Assembly: GCF_014651835.1 (NCBI RefSeq)
Contig: NZ_BMXQ01000001.1
Span: 2,950,120-3,014,119 of the forward strand
Reading direction: 5' to 3'
Origin: Pigmentiphaga litoralis
GTDB lineage: Bacteria > Pseudomonadota > Gammaproteobacteria > Burkholderiales > Burkholderiaceae_B
Length of the DNA stretch: 64,000 nt
Shown here: positions 8,529-17,705 of the stretch, piece by piece
How the letters are laid out: each line of letters opens with the position of its first letter
How positions within the stretch are numbered: the first letter of the stretch is position 1
Position numbers and translations under genes: made by a program
Notes under the pieces: model-generated
Told to the model about the DNA's origin: nothing
The model's input: only the letters and a program-made list of their open reading frames with translations
Database searches by the model: none

Positions 8529-9434
8529 CTACACGCCTATATCGCTATCCACCAAACACTCAATAAACGCCCGCAACGCCCCCGGCACATGCCGGCGGCT
8601 GGGGTGGTACAAGAACAATCCCGGCCTGACGACCGACCAGTCGACAAGCACCTGCACCAGTTCCCCATCCGCCACGTGCGCATCAACCTGCTGCCGATCG
8701 AACGCATAGGCAATACCCAAACCCTGCACGGCCGCGGCGACGCCGAGGGATGAATCGTTGGTGACCAGCGGGCCGTCTGCCGCGATCTCAAGCTGCTTGC
8801 CGCGCCGGGTGAATTCCCAGCGGTAGGCGCGGCCGTCGACGCCCAGCCGCCAGTTGATGCACGCGTGGTCATGCAGGTCGGCCGGTGCCTGCGGCACGCC
8901 GCGGCGCGCGAGGTAGCCGGGCGAGGCAACGGCGATCATCTTGACGTCGGGCGTCAGGCGCACGGCGATCATGTCTTTTTCGACGCGGCCACCGACCCGG
9001 ATGCCGGCGTCGAAGCGGCCGGCCACGAGGTCGCTCAGGCTGTCGTCCACCACGATATCCAGGGTGATGTCCGGGTGGGCGCAATGGAACCGGCCGAGGC
9101 GCGGCGCGATGACCTGCCGTGCCGCCATGCCCAAAGTGTTGATGCGCAGCGTGCCGCGGGTCTGGCCGGCGGCGGCGGTGACTTCGGCGACGGCGTCGTC
9201 CATGTCGCGAAACAGCGGTGCGACGCGGTCGTACAACTGCGCGCCGGGTGCGGTCGGCGCCACGCTGCGCGTGGTGCGGTTCAGCAGCCGCGTGCCCAGC
9301 CGGGCTTCCAGCAGGCGAATCGTCTGGCTCAAGGCAGACGGAGACACGCCAAGGAATTCGGCAGCACGGGCAAAACTTGCGCGCTCGACCACCGCGGCAA
9401 ACGCCTTCAGTTCGGCAAATTCGGATCCGCGCAT
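8529..9434 (-). CDS. LysR-family transcriptional regulator
   Basis: A 301-residue LysR protein. The N-terminal helix-turn-helix reads SFARAAEFLGVSPSALSQTIR, followed by LLEARLGTRLLNRTTRSVAPT. The effector domain contains TLRINTLGMAARQVIAPRLGRFH and RFDAGIRVGGRVEKDMIAVRL. It is of the type usually adjacent to oxidoreductase and dioxygenase genes. It faces away from the gentisate dioxygenase gene across a 225-bp intergenic region, the classic LysR-target geometry, so it may control the gentisate operon. Confidence 0.9.
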   Translation of the reverse strand: MRGSEFAELKAFAAVVERASFARAAEFLGVSPSALSQTIRLLEARLGTRLLNRTTRSVAPTAPGAQLYDRVAPLFRDMDDAVAEVTAAAGQTRGTLRINTLGMAARQVIAPRLGRFHCAHPDITLDIVVDDSLSDLVAGRFDAGIRVGGRVEKDMIAVRLTPDVKMIAVASPGYLARRGVPQAPADLHDHACINWRLGVDGRAYRWEFTRRGKQLEIAADGPLVTNDSSLGVAAAVQGLGIAYAFDRQQVDAHVADGELVQVLVDWSVVRPGLFLYHPSRRHVPGALRAFIECLVDSDIGV

Positions 9435-9659
9435 TGTGTGTTGCCTTCTTCATGACCTGACAGAGATTCTAAGCGACCTGCTACATAGATACCCATGTGG
9501 CCAAAGCAAAGCTCAGTGGACGAAATTTTATAAAACTTTCGACATTCAAGACATTGCGACGCACCATAACGAGCAGAAACGCTCTCGTATCAAGGGTAAC
9601 CACCAGCTTATCCGGCCAATATTTTATGAAATACTCCGGCCATCGATGACGAGGTGAGC
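9435..9659. promoter_or_regulatory. Divergent control region between a LysR gene and the gentisate dioxygenase operon
   Basis: This 225-bp region separates the LysR gene (minus strand) from the gentisate dioxygenase gene (plus strand). It is clearly richer in A and T than its flanks from about 9525 to 9640 (for example TTTTATAAAACTTTC), which fits overlapping promoters. No exact operator could be fixed by eye. Confidence 0.4.
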
Positions 9660-10808
9660 ATGGACAACAGATCCCACGATCAGTATCGCGAGCAGGTCGC
9701 CGGTCGCGCAGATGTCGAAGACACGCCCGAACTGCTGTCGTTCTACAAGCAGCTCGACGCCCTTCAGGTCGGGGCCCTGTGGACCGTGGCGAACAAGATC
9801 GAACCGTGGGAACCCAAGTCCGAATCCCTGCCCGTGCTCTGGCGCTATCGCGACCTGCGTGACCATGTCTTGCGATCGGTGTCGTTGGTCACGCCCGAGA
9901 AGGCGGGGCGCCGCGTCATCTATCTGAACAACCCCGGGCGGCACGAGCAGGCCGCGGCGGTGGGCTGGCTGTATTCGGGCCTGCAGGTCATGCATCCGGG
10001 CGAAGTGGCATCGGCCCACCGGCATTCGTCATCGGCGCTGCGTTTCATCATGGAAGGCAAGGGCGCGTACACGATCGTCGATGGCCACAAGATGACACTG
10101 GGCGCGAACGACTTCGTGCTGACGCCCAATGGCACCTGGCATGAGCATGGTGTCGAAGCCGATGGCCTGCCCTGCATCTGGCAGGACGGCCTCGACATTC
10201 CGCTGGTCAATGCGCTGGAAGCCGGCTTCTATGCGGTGCATCCGGACCTGCATCAGGCCGTGGGTCATCCGGTCGACGACTCAACGAATGTGTGGGGCGC
10301 GGCCAGCCTGCGTCCGCACGATGCCGGCTGGACCAAGCCGTATTCGCCCCTTTTCAAGTACCAGTGGGAACCGACTTACGAAGCGCTGCGCCGCTACGCG
10401 CAGGCACGTGAAGACAACCCGTACGACGGTGCGTTGATGCACTACACGAACCCGGTGACGGGCGGACATGTCATGGCCACCATGGGCGCGAGCATGCAAC
10501 TGTTGCGGCCGGGCTTTGTGGGCAAGGCGCACCGGCACACGGGCAGCTTCCTGTACCAGGTGGCGAAGGGCAAGGGGCATTCGATCATCAATGGGCAGCG
10601 CTTCGACTGGCAGGAGCGGGACATTTTCTGCGTGCCGTCGTGGGCATGGCACGAACATGCCAACGACAGCGGCAGCGATGATGCATGCCTGTTCTGCTTC
10701 AACGATCTGCCCGTCATGGAAAAGCTGGCGCTCTATTTCGAAGAGTCGCTGGCCGACAACGGCGGACATCAGCCCGTCCACGCTCCGGTACCCGGTCTGC
10801 GGACCTGA
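9660..10808 (+). CDS. Gentisate 1,2-dioxygenase
   Basis: A 382-residue double-cupin ring-cleavage enzyme that opens gentisate (2,5-dihydroxybenzoate) to maleylpyruvate using Fe(II) and O2. The N-terminal cupin has GEVASAHRHSSSALRFIMEG, then GTWHEHG, giving the iron-binding histidines. The second cupin repeats the pattern with VGKAHRHTGSFLYQVAKG and WHEHAND. The length matches bacterial gentisate dioxygenases. The ATG at 9660 is preferred to a GTG two codons upstream. The FAH protein that follows is suited to hydrolysing the product of the next step. A 1-hydroxy-2-naphthoate or salicylate dioxygenase of the same family remains possible. Confidence 0.88.
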   Translation: MDNRSHDQYREQVAGRADVEDTPELLSFYKQLDALQVGALWTVANKIEPWEPKSESLPVLWRYRDLRDHVLRSVSLVTPEKAGRRVIYLNNPGRHEQAAAVGWLYSGLQVMHPGEVASAHRHSSSALRFIMEGKGAYTIVDGHKMTLGANDFVLTPNGTWHEHGVEADGLPCIWQDGLDIPLVNALEAGFYAVHPDLHQAVGHPVDDSTNVWGAASLRPHDAGWTKPYSPLFKYQWEPTYEALRRYAQAREDNPYDGALMHYTNPVTGGHVMATMGASMQLLRPGFVGKAHRHTGSFLYQVAKGKGHSIINGQRFDWQERDIFCVPSWAWHEHANDSGSDDACLFCFNDLPVMEKLALYFEESLADNGGHQPVHAPVPGLRT

Positions 10809-10905
10809 TCCTGCGCGTCCGTTCGGCGGATGTGTGGCGTTTGTTTCTTCCGATTTTCTTTCATCGCATCCGGCCGCCAGCGCGCGGCCTCAGCTGGAGA
10901 AGTTC

Positions 10906-11817
<912 letters not shown>

Positions 11818-11820
11818 CGG

Positions 11821-12114
11821 ACCTGGCTGAATCTGCGACCCACTGACCTGACTGCGCTGTCCCCCATCGAGCACATTCCGGCACGCAGCCAGTCGGTGCT
11901 GCTTGCCTCGGTCGGTGGTATCGAGACCGACGCCTTCCAAAGCCAGACGCAGGCCTATTTCAGACGCTGGAAAGCGGCGGGCCATGCTGGCCGTCTCATC
12001 GCCATGCCCGGCTACAACCATTTCGACGTTGCACGAACCCTCTGCGATCCCAAGGGAGCGCTTGTCCAGGCCGTTCTCGACGCCATGCAAATCAAGGATG
12101 CCAACGATGCTTGA
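11821..12114 (+). pseudogene. C-terminal remnant of an alpha/beta hydrolase
   Basis: After the FAH stop codon the same frame stays open and reads LRPTDLTALSPIEHIPAR, then SVLLASVGGIETDAFQSQT and AMPGYNHFDVARTL, ending at 12114. The LSP...GG.E...F.SQ...GYNHF pattern is the C-terminal part of kynurenine formamidase/arylformamidase-like alpha/beta hydrolases, including the catalytic histidine. The nucleophile region and everything before it are absent, and no start or ribosome site fits. The nitrilase start ATG overlaps its end. A deletion that removed the front of the gene is inferred. Confidence 0.6.
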
Positions 12115-13156
12115 CCTTCCCGTGTTCAAGGCCGCGGCCGTACAGACCGCCCCCGTCTTTCTGGATACCGATGCCACCGTCGACAAGGTGGTCCGCCTGA
12201 TCGCCGAAGCCGCGGGCAATGGCGCGCAGCTGGTGGCGTTTCCCGAAGTGTTCGTGGCGGGCTACCCCTACTGGAACTGGATCGGCACCCCGCTGCAGGG
12301 CAGCCGGTGGTTCGAGAAACTGGTGCGCGCATCGATCGAGATTCCCGGCCCCGAGATCACCAAAATCGCTGATGCCGCCAAGCGCTTCCGGATCAATGTG
12401 GTGGTCGGAGTCAACGAACGCAGTCGCTATGGCATCGGCACGATCTACAACACGCTTGTCACCATCGGCGACGATGGACGCATTCTGGGCAGGCACCGCA
12501 AGCTGGTGCCCACCTGGGCCGAAAAGCTGACCTGGACGCCCGGCGACGCGTCGGCATTGCGCGTCCACAAGACGTCAGTCGGCCCATTGGGATCACTGGC
12601 CTGCGGCGAGAACACCAACACCCTGGCGCGCTTTGCGTTGATCGCACAAGGCGAACTGGTGCATGTGGCCAGCTACATTTCATTGCCGGTCGCACCGCCC
12701 GACTACGACATGGCGGACGCCATCAAGGTGCGGGCCGCGGCGCACAGCTTTGAAGGCAAGTTGTTCACCGTGGTGTCGTGCTCGACCATTTCCGAAGAGA
12801 TCATTGCGGCACTTGAAGCCGACTTTCCGGATGCACGCGCGCTGCTGACCCGATCGAACAGCGCCTTTTCGGGCGTGCTCGGGCCCGATGGGCGCATACT
12901 GGGCGAGCCGCTGATCGACGTGGAAGGGATCGTCTATGCCGACATCGACCTGGCACGCTGCATCCAGCCACGGCAGATGCATGACATCACCGGCCACTAC
13001 AACCGCTTCGACATCTTCGATCTGAAGGTGAACCGGCGGTCGCTGCAGGCCGCCAGGTTCGACGACGACATCGACGAGCCAGAAACCGACTTGAACAGCA
13101 GCCCGGACGCGGCCGGCCGCAACGACCCATCCCGAGATGGCCGGAACATTCAGTAA
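12107..13156 (+). CDS. Nitrilase / carbon-nitrogen hydrolase
   Basis: A 349-residue nitrilase-superfamily enzyme that hydrolyses a nitrile or amide to a carboxylate and ammonia. The catalytic triad is visible: Glu in LVAFPEVFVAGYPYWNW, Lys in RHRKLVPTWAEKL and Cys in SLACGENTNTLARF. The length and the GYPYWNW and PTWAEKLTW landmarks match true nitrilases rather than short amidases. The ATG overlaps the end of the hydrolase remnant. Its place between gentisate genes and a GntR regulator suggests it releases an aromatic acid from a nitrile; substrate identity is inference. Confidence 0.88.
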   Translation: MLDLPVFKAAAVQTAPVFLDTDATVDKVVRLIAEAAGNGAQLVAFPEVFVAGYPYWNWIGTPLQGSRWFEKLVRASIEIPGPEITKIADAAKRFRINVVVGVNERSRYGIGTIYNTLVTIGDDGRILGRHRKLVPTWAEKLTWTPGDASALRVHKTSVGPLGSLACGENTNTLARFALIAQGELVHVASYISLPVAPPDYDMADAIKVRAAAHSFEGKLFTVVSCSTISEEIIAALEADFPDARALLTRSNSAFSGVLGPDGRILGEPLIDVEGIVYADIDLARCIQPRQMHDITGHYNRFDIFDLKVNRRSLQAARFDDDIDEPETDLNSSPDAAGRNDPSRDGRNIQ

Positions 13157-13227
13157 AATTGCGTCTTTGGCTACCGCGTGACACCGATGCGCCCACCTCC
13201 ACCGACGTCTCACGCAAGGGGAACGGC

Positions 13228-13992
13228 ATGAAGCCGCGAATCAGGCTGGTCAAGGCCGGCGCGCCGCAAGCCTCGACGCTCGAGGCCGATTACGAAGCCA
13301 TCACCCTGGCCGAGCAGGCCCATCGCGCCATGCGCCGGGACATCATCGCCGGCGCGCTTCCCGCCGGCCAGCCGCTGCGCCTGGAATCGCTGAAGGCCCG
13401 CTATGGCATCAGCTTTTCGCCGCTGCGCGAAGCGCTCAACCGGCTGCAAAGCGAGCAGCTGGTGGTCTCGACAACGTCTCGGGGGTTTCGTGTCGCCCCC
13501 TTTTCCGAAGAAGAGATGTGGGACGCGATCGAGACGCGCATCGTGATCGAATGTGAAGCGCTTCGCCGTTCCCTCGCCCGGGGCGACGATGTGTGGGAAG
13601 CGACGTTGATGGATGCATTCCGCGCGCTTGTGACCGCGACCGAACAGCACGCCGAGCAGGCGCCCGACCCCACCTCCCCCGCCGACGAACAACTGGAAGA
13701 GTGCCACTACGCCTTCCACCGCAGCCTGCTGGCAGCCTGTGGGTCCAAGTGGCTGCTTGAACTGTCGGCCAAGCTGTATGCGCAAACGGAAAGGTATCGC
13801 CGCCCCAGCCTGCAGGATGGCAAATACTGGAGCCGCGAGCGCGACGTGGCGCTTGAACACCGGCAACTGGTCGACGCCGCGGTGGCGCGTGATGCCAACC
13901 AGGCTGCAGGCTTGCTGGCTCGGCACTATCGCGAGACCGGACGCGCTGTAAAGAAGGTGCTGGCGCTCAATGCGGAGCGACCCGTGGCGTGA
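13228..13992 (+). CDS. GntR-family (FadR/FCD) transcriptional regulator
   Basis: A 254-residue regulator starting at an ATG behind AAGGGGA. The N-terminal winged helix contains AMRRDIIAGALPAGQPLRLE, then LKARYGISFSPLREALNRL, and the C-terminal FCD domain begins ETRIVIECEALRRSLARG, with the ligand-binding pattern continuing through CHYAFHRSLLAACGS. FCD proteins bind small carboxylates. It directly follows the nitrilase and precedes the SnoaL-SDR pair, so it could control either side. Confidence 0.9.
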   Translation: MKPRIRLVKAGAPQASTLEADYEAITLAEQAHRAMRRDIIAGALPAGQPLRLESLKARYGISFSPLREALNRLQSEQLVVSTTSRGFRVAPFSEEEMWDAIETRIVIECEALRRSLARGDDVWEATLMDAFRALVTATEQHAEQAPDPTSPADEQLEECHYAFHRSLLAACGSKWLLELSAKLYAQTERYRRPSLQDGKYWSRERDVALEHRQLVDAAVARDANQAAGLLARHYRETGRAVKKVLALNAERPVA

Positions 13993-14049
13993 TCGGGTGC
14001 GCGTGCTGACAGACGGGTCGGTCCGATGTTTTTTCGGCGCGGCGCATTA

Positions 14050-14076
14050 TGCATGAATCCCTTCATGGTTCATGCA
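14050..14076. promoter_or_regulatory. Inverted repeat upstream of the SnoaL-SDR genes
   Basis: TGCATGAA at 14050-14057 and TTCATGCA at 14069-14076 form an 8-bp perfect inverted repeat with an 11-bp spacer, which itself holds another TTCATG. It lies between the GntR gene and the SnoaL-like gene, where an operator is expected. Binding by the neighbouring GntR regulator is inference. Confidence 0.4.
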
Positions 14077-14145
14077 GATTCCAGGTGATTCACTACATGG
14101 CTGCCAGCGCGCATCCTGATGACTCTTACACACGGAGTCGCCACC

Positions 14146-14475
14146 ATGGACACCCTGCACTTCCCGGAACCCATCGCTTCCTACTTCACCGCCGACATCC
14201 ATAACGCCGACGCGGTGGCCCGCTGCTTTACCGCACGCGCGGTGGTGAAAGACGAAGGTCATACCCATACCGGCCGCGATGCCATCAAGGCATGGAAAGC
14301 GGACGCGTCCACTAAGTACACCTACACCAATGAACCGCTGACGATCACGCAGCAGGACGGACAGCACATCGTTCGCAGCCGGGTCGCCGGCAACTTTCCC
14401 GGCAGCCCGGTTGATCTTCACTATCGCTTTCGCCTGGAAGGCGGCTTGATCGCGTCGCTGGAGATCACGCCATGA
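14146..14475 (+). CDS. SnoaL-like / NTF2-fold protein
   Basis: A 109-residue cone-shaped NTF2-like protein with [20 protein letters not shown], the typical [19 protein letters not shown] pattern and [10 protein letters not shown]. The start follows a CGGAG site. Proteins of this fold act as small isomerases, hydratases or carrier-like folds. It overlaps the SDR by four bases (ATGA), so the two are co-translated and probably act on the same substrate, which is unknown. Confidence 0.8.
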   Translation: MDTLHFPEPIASYFTADIHNADAVARCFTARAVVKDEGHTHTGRDAIKAWKADASTKYTYTNEPLTITQQDGQHIVRSRVAGNFPGSPVDLHYRFRLEGGLIASLEITP

Positions 14476-15263
14476 CCTTCGAGCTTCAATTGCGCGGCCG
14501 GCGTGCATTGGTCACGGGAGGCACCAAGGGCGTTGGCGCGGCGGTCGTTCAGGCCTTGCTGGATGCCGGTGTGCAAGTGATGGCGGCGGCACGCTCGGTG
14601 CCCGACACGGCCGTAATGACTGACGGCGGCGCCTGCTTCGTCGCCGCTGACCTGTCGACCGCAGAAGGGGCGGCAAACGTCGCCCAGGCCGTGCTCGATC
14701 GTTGGAGCGGCATCGACATCCTGGTCAACACGCTGGGCGGATCAAGCGCCCCGGGCGGGGGCTTTGCGGCACTGGACGATGCAAGGTGGTTCGACGAGCT
14801 GAATCAGAACCTGATGCCGGCCGTGCGCCTGGACCGCGCGCTGTTGCCCGCCATGCTGGCGCAAGGATCGGGCGTGATCGTGCATGTCAGTTCCATCCAG
14901 CGTGTGTTGCCCCTGCCCGAATCGACCACCGCCTATGCCGCTGCCAAGGCTGCGCTGTCGACCTACAGCAAGGCCCTGTCCAAAGAAGTCACCCCCAAGG
15001 GCGTGCGGGTGGTGCGCGTGTCGCCCGGTTGGATCGAGACCGAGGCCGCCGAGGCGCTGGTCAAGCGCCTGGCGCACCAGGCCGGCACCGACTATGACGG
15101 CGGCAAGCAGATCGTCATGCAATCGTTGGGCGGGATTCCGTTGGGCCGACCGGCCACGCCGCAGGAAGTGGCGGACTTGATCGTGTTTCTGGTGTCGCCC
15201 AGGGCCGCGGCCATCTCGGGATCGGAACACGTGATCGACGGCGGTACGGTGCCCACGGTGTAG
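14472..15263 (+). CDS. Short-chain dehydrogenase/reductase
   Basis: A 263-residue classical SDR oxidoreductase. It has the nucleotide-binding [12 protein letters not shown], the NTLGGSS segment, the catalytic Ser in [25 protein letters not shown] with Tyr and Lys in YAAAK, and the [10 protein letters not shown] region. The C-terminus [15 protein letters not shown] is the family norm. The substrate is unknown. It is coupled to the SnoaL-like gene. Confidence 0.9.
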   Translation: MTFELQLRGRRALVTGGTKGVGAAVVQALLDAGVQVMAAARSVPDTAVMTDGGACFVAADLSTAEGAANVAQAVLDRWSGIDILVNTLGGSSAPGGGFAALDDARWFDELNQNLMPAVRLDRALLPAMLAQGSGVIVHVSSIQRVLPLPESTTAYAAAKAALSTYSKALSKEVTPKGVRVVRVSPGWIETEAAEALVKRLAHQAGTDYDGGKQIVMQSLGGIPLGRPATPQEVADLIVFLVSPRAAAISGSEHVIDGGTVPTV

Positions 15264-15299
15264 ACGCGGCAGCATATGACCCACCCGACCGCCCCGCAA

Positions 15300-15578
15300 T
15301 CAGCGGTAAAAGGCCTCGACCTTGCCCTTGAGCTTGATCAGCAGCGGCTGGCCCCTGCGGTCCTTGGCCTTGGCGGATCGCACGCGGATCCAGCGTTCGC
15401 TGATGCAGTATTCCTCGACGTCGGTCCGTTCAACGTCGTTGAAACGGATGCCGATGTCGCGCTCGAACGCAGCGGCCACATGGTGCGGGCTGCGTGGGTC
15501 GATCGAAAGGTGGTCGGGCAAAGGGGGAAGCGTGTCGCTGTTGGCGGTGATGTCGTTGGTGTCGTTGGTGTCGGTCAT
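15300..15578 (-). CDS. DUF3297 family protein
   Basis: A 92-residue conserved protein: LPDHLSIDPRSPHHVAAAF, then ERDIGIRFNDVERTDVEEYC and RRGQPLLIKLKGKVEAFYR are the signature stretches of DUF3297. An upstream in-frame codon near 15665 would add residues that do not belong to the family, so the ATG at 15578 was taken. The N-terminus holds a short threonine/asparagine/aspartate-rich repeat (TDTNDTND). Function is unknown. It converges on the SDR gene. Confidence 0.88.
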   Translation of the reverse strand: MTDTNDTNDITANSDTLPPLPDHLSIDPRSPHHVAAAFERDIGIRFNDVERTDVEEYCISERWIRVRSAKAKDRRGQPLLIKLKGKVEAFYR

Positions 15579-15800
15579 GTCACTTATATCGATGCAGAAA
15601 GAAGCGAGCGCCAGTTTACCGGCTGGCGGGAAAGTGTGTGACTGGCGAGGGATCGTCCCCTTCATCCAAGCCTTACGTGGGATTCAATGAGCAGCGCGCA
15701 CATCGAAAAGGCCACCACTCGCCCTTTCGATTACGATGGGTTTCGTTCCGCCCCTGCGTTGCATGTGCGGGCATTACGAAGCGACCGAAGGATCCTGTTC

Positions 15801-16931
15801 ATGAAGAATGCCGGACTGAAGTGCTGCCTAGTTGTCGTGTGGTTTGCCATCGCGCTGCTGCCATCAGCCGCGCAAGCATTTCAGGTTCTACCCCGTCTCA
15901 GCGACGTGGACCGCAAGCTTACGGGCTTGGGCGGCAACCGGCTGGTTGATGGGATTGGACAATGGATCGTTGGCAACGCGCTTCCCATGATCAAAAGTCC
16001 GGTTCACGAAGCAATTACCCTGAATGCCCTTGATTGCGTGGCGCAGCCAGGATCGGAGTCGCAGTGCCTGACGGAAACCGCCATCCGTGACAATCAGATA
16101 TTGCTCTATGGCGTGCGCTGGCCCGACGATCCGCCGTTTGCGCTGAACCGCGCATCGCCTCCTCGCATCGCGGATTGCAATCCAAGAGTTACCTTGCGCT
16201 CGACGGCGCAGCCGAAGTGCTGGAAGGCGCTATTCACGGATGCCGAGCGGACTGCCAAAGCGCGCACGGCAAGCCGGCCAGGCGAGCCTGCTTTCGGTCC
16301 TGGCGATTACTTGCTGTACCGCTCGCATTTCGGTGACCTTCAATTCTTCCATTCCATGGCTGCGCATGACGGCGAGGTGGCCGCTGCGACACAGCGGCGA
16401 ATGAAGATGTGGGCTGAATTCCTTTGGGGCATCGCAGTCAAGACCGTTCCGGTCACGGACTTCGTCCGAGACGTTGGTGTAGGCCAGCTCGATGGCTATT
16501 TTCCGGGTGACATGACGGCAACGAACCTGTTTGCGACCGGCATCATCGAAGTGCGAAAGGATCTGGACAAGGTCGCCGTCGGGGCGCTGCTGCACATGCT
16601 GCAGGACAGTTTCTCGCAGGCCCACGCGGGCCGCGAGCCGGAAAGCGGCGCGTCCTGCGACGCTATGCCGCGATTTGCACAGCCTGGCAAGATCAGCCAG
16701 TTCTACAGCTACGCCGGCCAGGTGGGCACGTTGCACGACCATGAAGACACGTTTGACGCGTTGGGTCTGCAAACCCTGCAGTCCAGTCCCAGCGTAGTGG
16801 ACGCCAGCCGTGCCTTCCTGATGTTATGGCACGAAAACGCGCCATGGAGCGAGGCCGAAAAGTATTTCGATTGCGCCTTTGCTTTGGCCGCTCCGAGCGC
16901 CCCAGCAGGGTCCGGGCCGTTCTCCTACTGA
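15801..16931 (+). CDS. Secreted protein with a phospholipase C / S1-P1 nuclease-like zinc-site pattern
   Basis: A 376-residue protein with a signal peptide (MKNAGLKCCLVVVWFAIALL, ending in AQA-F) behind GAAGGA. The helical body has SPVHEAITLNALDC near residue 70 and GALLHMLQDSFSQAHAGRE near residue 260, then HDHEDTFD. The HxxxDxxSxxH motif and the paired N-terminal histidine resemble the trinuclear zinc sites of phospholipase C and S1/P1 nucleases. No specific family was recognised and several cysteines suggest disulfides in the periplasm. It is read as a probable exported phosphoesterase-like hydrolase, with low certainty. Confidence 0.5.
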   Translation: MKNAGLKCCLVVVWFAIALLPSAAQAFQVLPRLSDVDRKLTGLGGNRLVDGIGQWIVGNALPMIKSPVHEAITLNALDCVAQPGSESQCLTETAIRDNQILLYGVRWPDDPPFALNRASPPRIADCNPRVTLRSTAQPKCWKALFTDAERTAKARTASRPGEPAFGPGDYLLYRSHFGDLQFFHSMAAHDGEVAAATQRRMKMWAEFLWGIAVKTVPVTDFVRDVGVGQLDGYFPGDMTATNLFATGIIEVRKDLDKVAVGALLHMLQDSFSQAHAGREPESGASCDAMPRFAQPGKISQFYSYAGQVGTLHDHEDTFDALGLQTLQSSPSVVDASRAFLMLWHENAPWSEAEKYFDCAFALAAPSAPAGSGPFSY

Positions 16932-17067
16932 AACCCGTCGGCGACCCAACCACCCAGCAGTCGTCTGTCTGCAAGCATGACGTCATGGGGACTGGTGCAT
17001 AGCGCTAAGCCAGCACCGTCATGAACATTCCTGCTAATATTCATAAAATATTGAAATCTGGAAAGAT

Positions 17068-17622
17068 ATGTCACCGGTCGTCGAATCATTCGTTGCGCAC
17101 TTTGGCGAAATGGGCAGTAGGTGGGGCATCAACCGTACCGTCGGTCAGGTGTACGCATTGCTGTTTGTCTCGCCGCAACCCTTGAACGCCGACGAGATCG
17201 GCGAAACGCTGGGCATATCCCGATCCAATACCAGCATCAGCATCAAGGAACTGGAAGCCTGGCAACTGGTTCGATTGACACGCACGCCCGGCGATCGTCG
17301 CGAGTACTACAGCACGCTTGGTAGCGTATGGGACATCTTCAAGGCGGTCGCGGCCGAACGGCGCCGTCGGGAAGTCGAGCCGACCCTGACCATGCTGCGG
17401 CAGTCGCTGCTGGAACCGGGGGCCAACGCGGCCGATCGTTATGCGCTGGAGCGCATGCGCGAGATGTATGAACTGGCCGAGATGTCCAACAACTGGTTTG
17501 AAGAACTGCAGGACCTGTCTCCGGAATCGTTGCTGCAACTGATGAGCCTGGGCCGCAAGGTGCAGAAGCTGCTGGCAGTCAAGGATCGAGCCACCGCCCC
17601 GCTCAGAAAGAAACCGCGCTAA
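17068..17622 (+). CDS. GbsR/MarR-type transcriptional regulator
   Basis: A 184-residue winged-helix protein. FGEMGSRWGINRTVGQVYALLFVS, then PLNADEIGETLGISRSNTSISIKEL and LVRLTRTPGDRREYYST give the GbsR-type helix-turn-helix and wing. The C-terminal half is helical and would form the dimer. It reads into the cytochrome bd operon 83 bp downstream, which suggests it controls oxidase expression, though this link is inference. Upstream is AATATTcataaAATATT, a possible operator at about 17035-17052. Confidence 0.85.
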   Translation: MSPVVESFVAHFGEMGSRWGINRTVGQVYALLFVSPQPLNADEIGETLGISRSNTSISIKELEAWQLVRLTRTPGDRREYYSTLGSVWDIFKAVAAERRRREVEPTLTMLRQSLLEPGANAADRYALERMREMYELAEMSNNWFEELQDLSPESLLQLMSLGRKVQKLLAVKDRATAPLRKKPR

Positions 17623-17705
17623 GGCTTTCCAGAAAACGCGGCATGCCGCAACGGCGCATCTTTTGCGCCTTCCCTTCGCTTTTAATTTTCACCAATTACT
17701 GAAAT

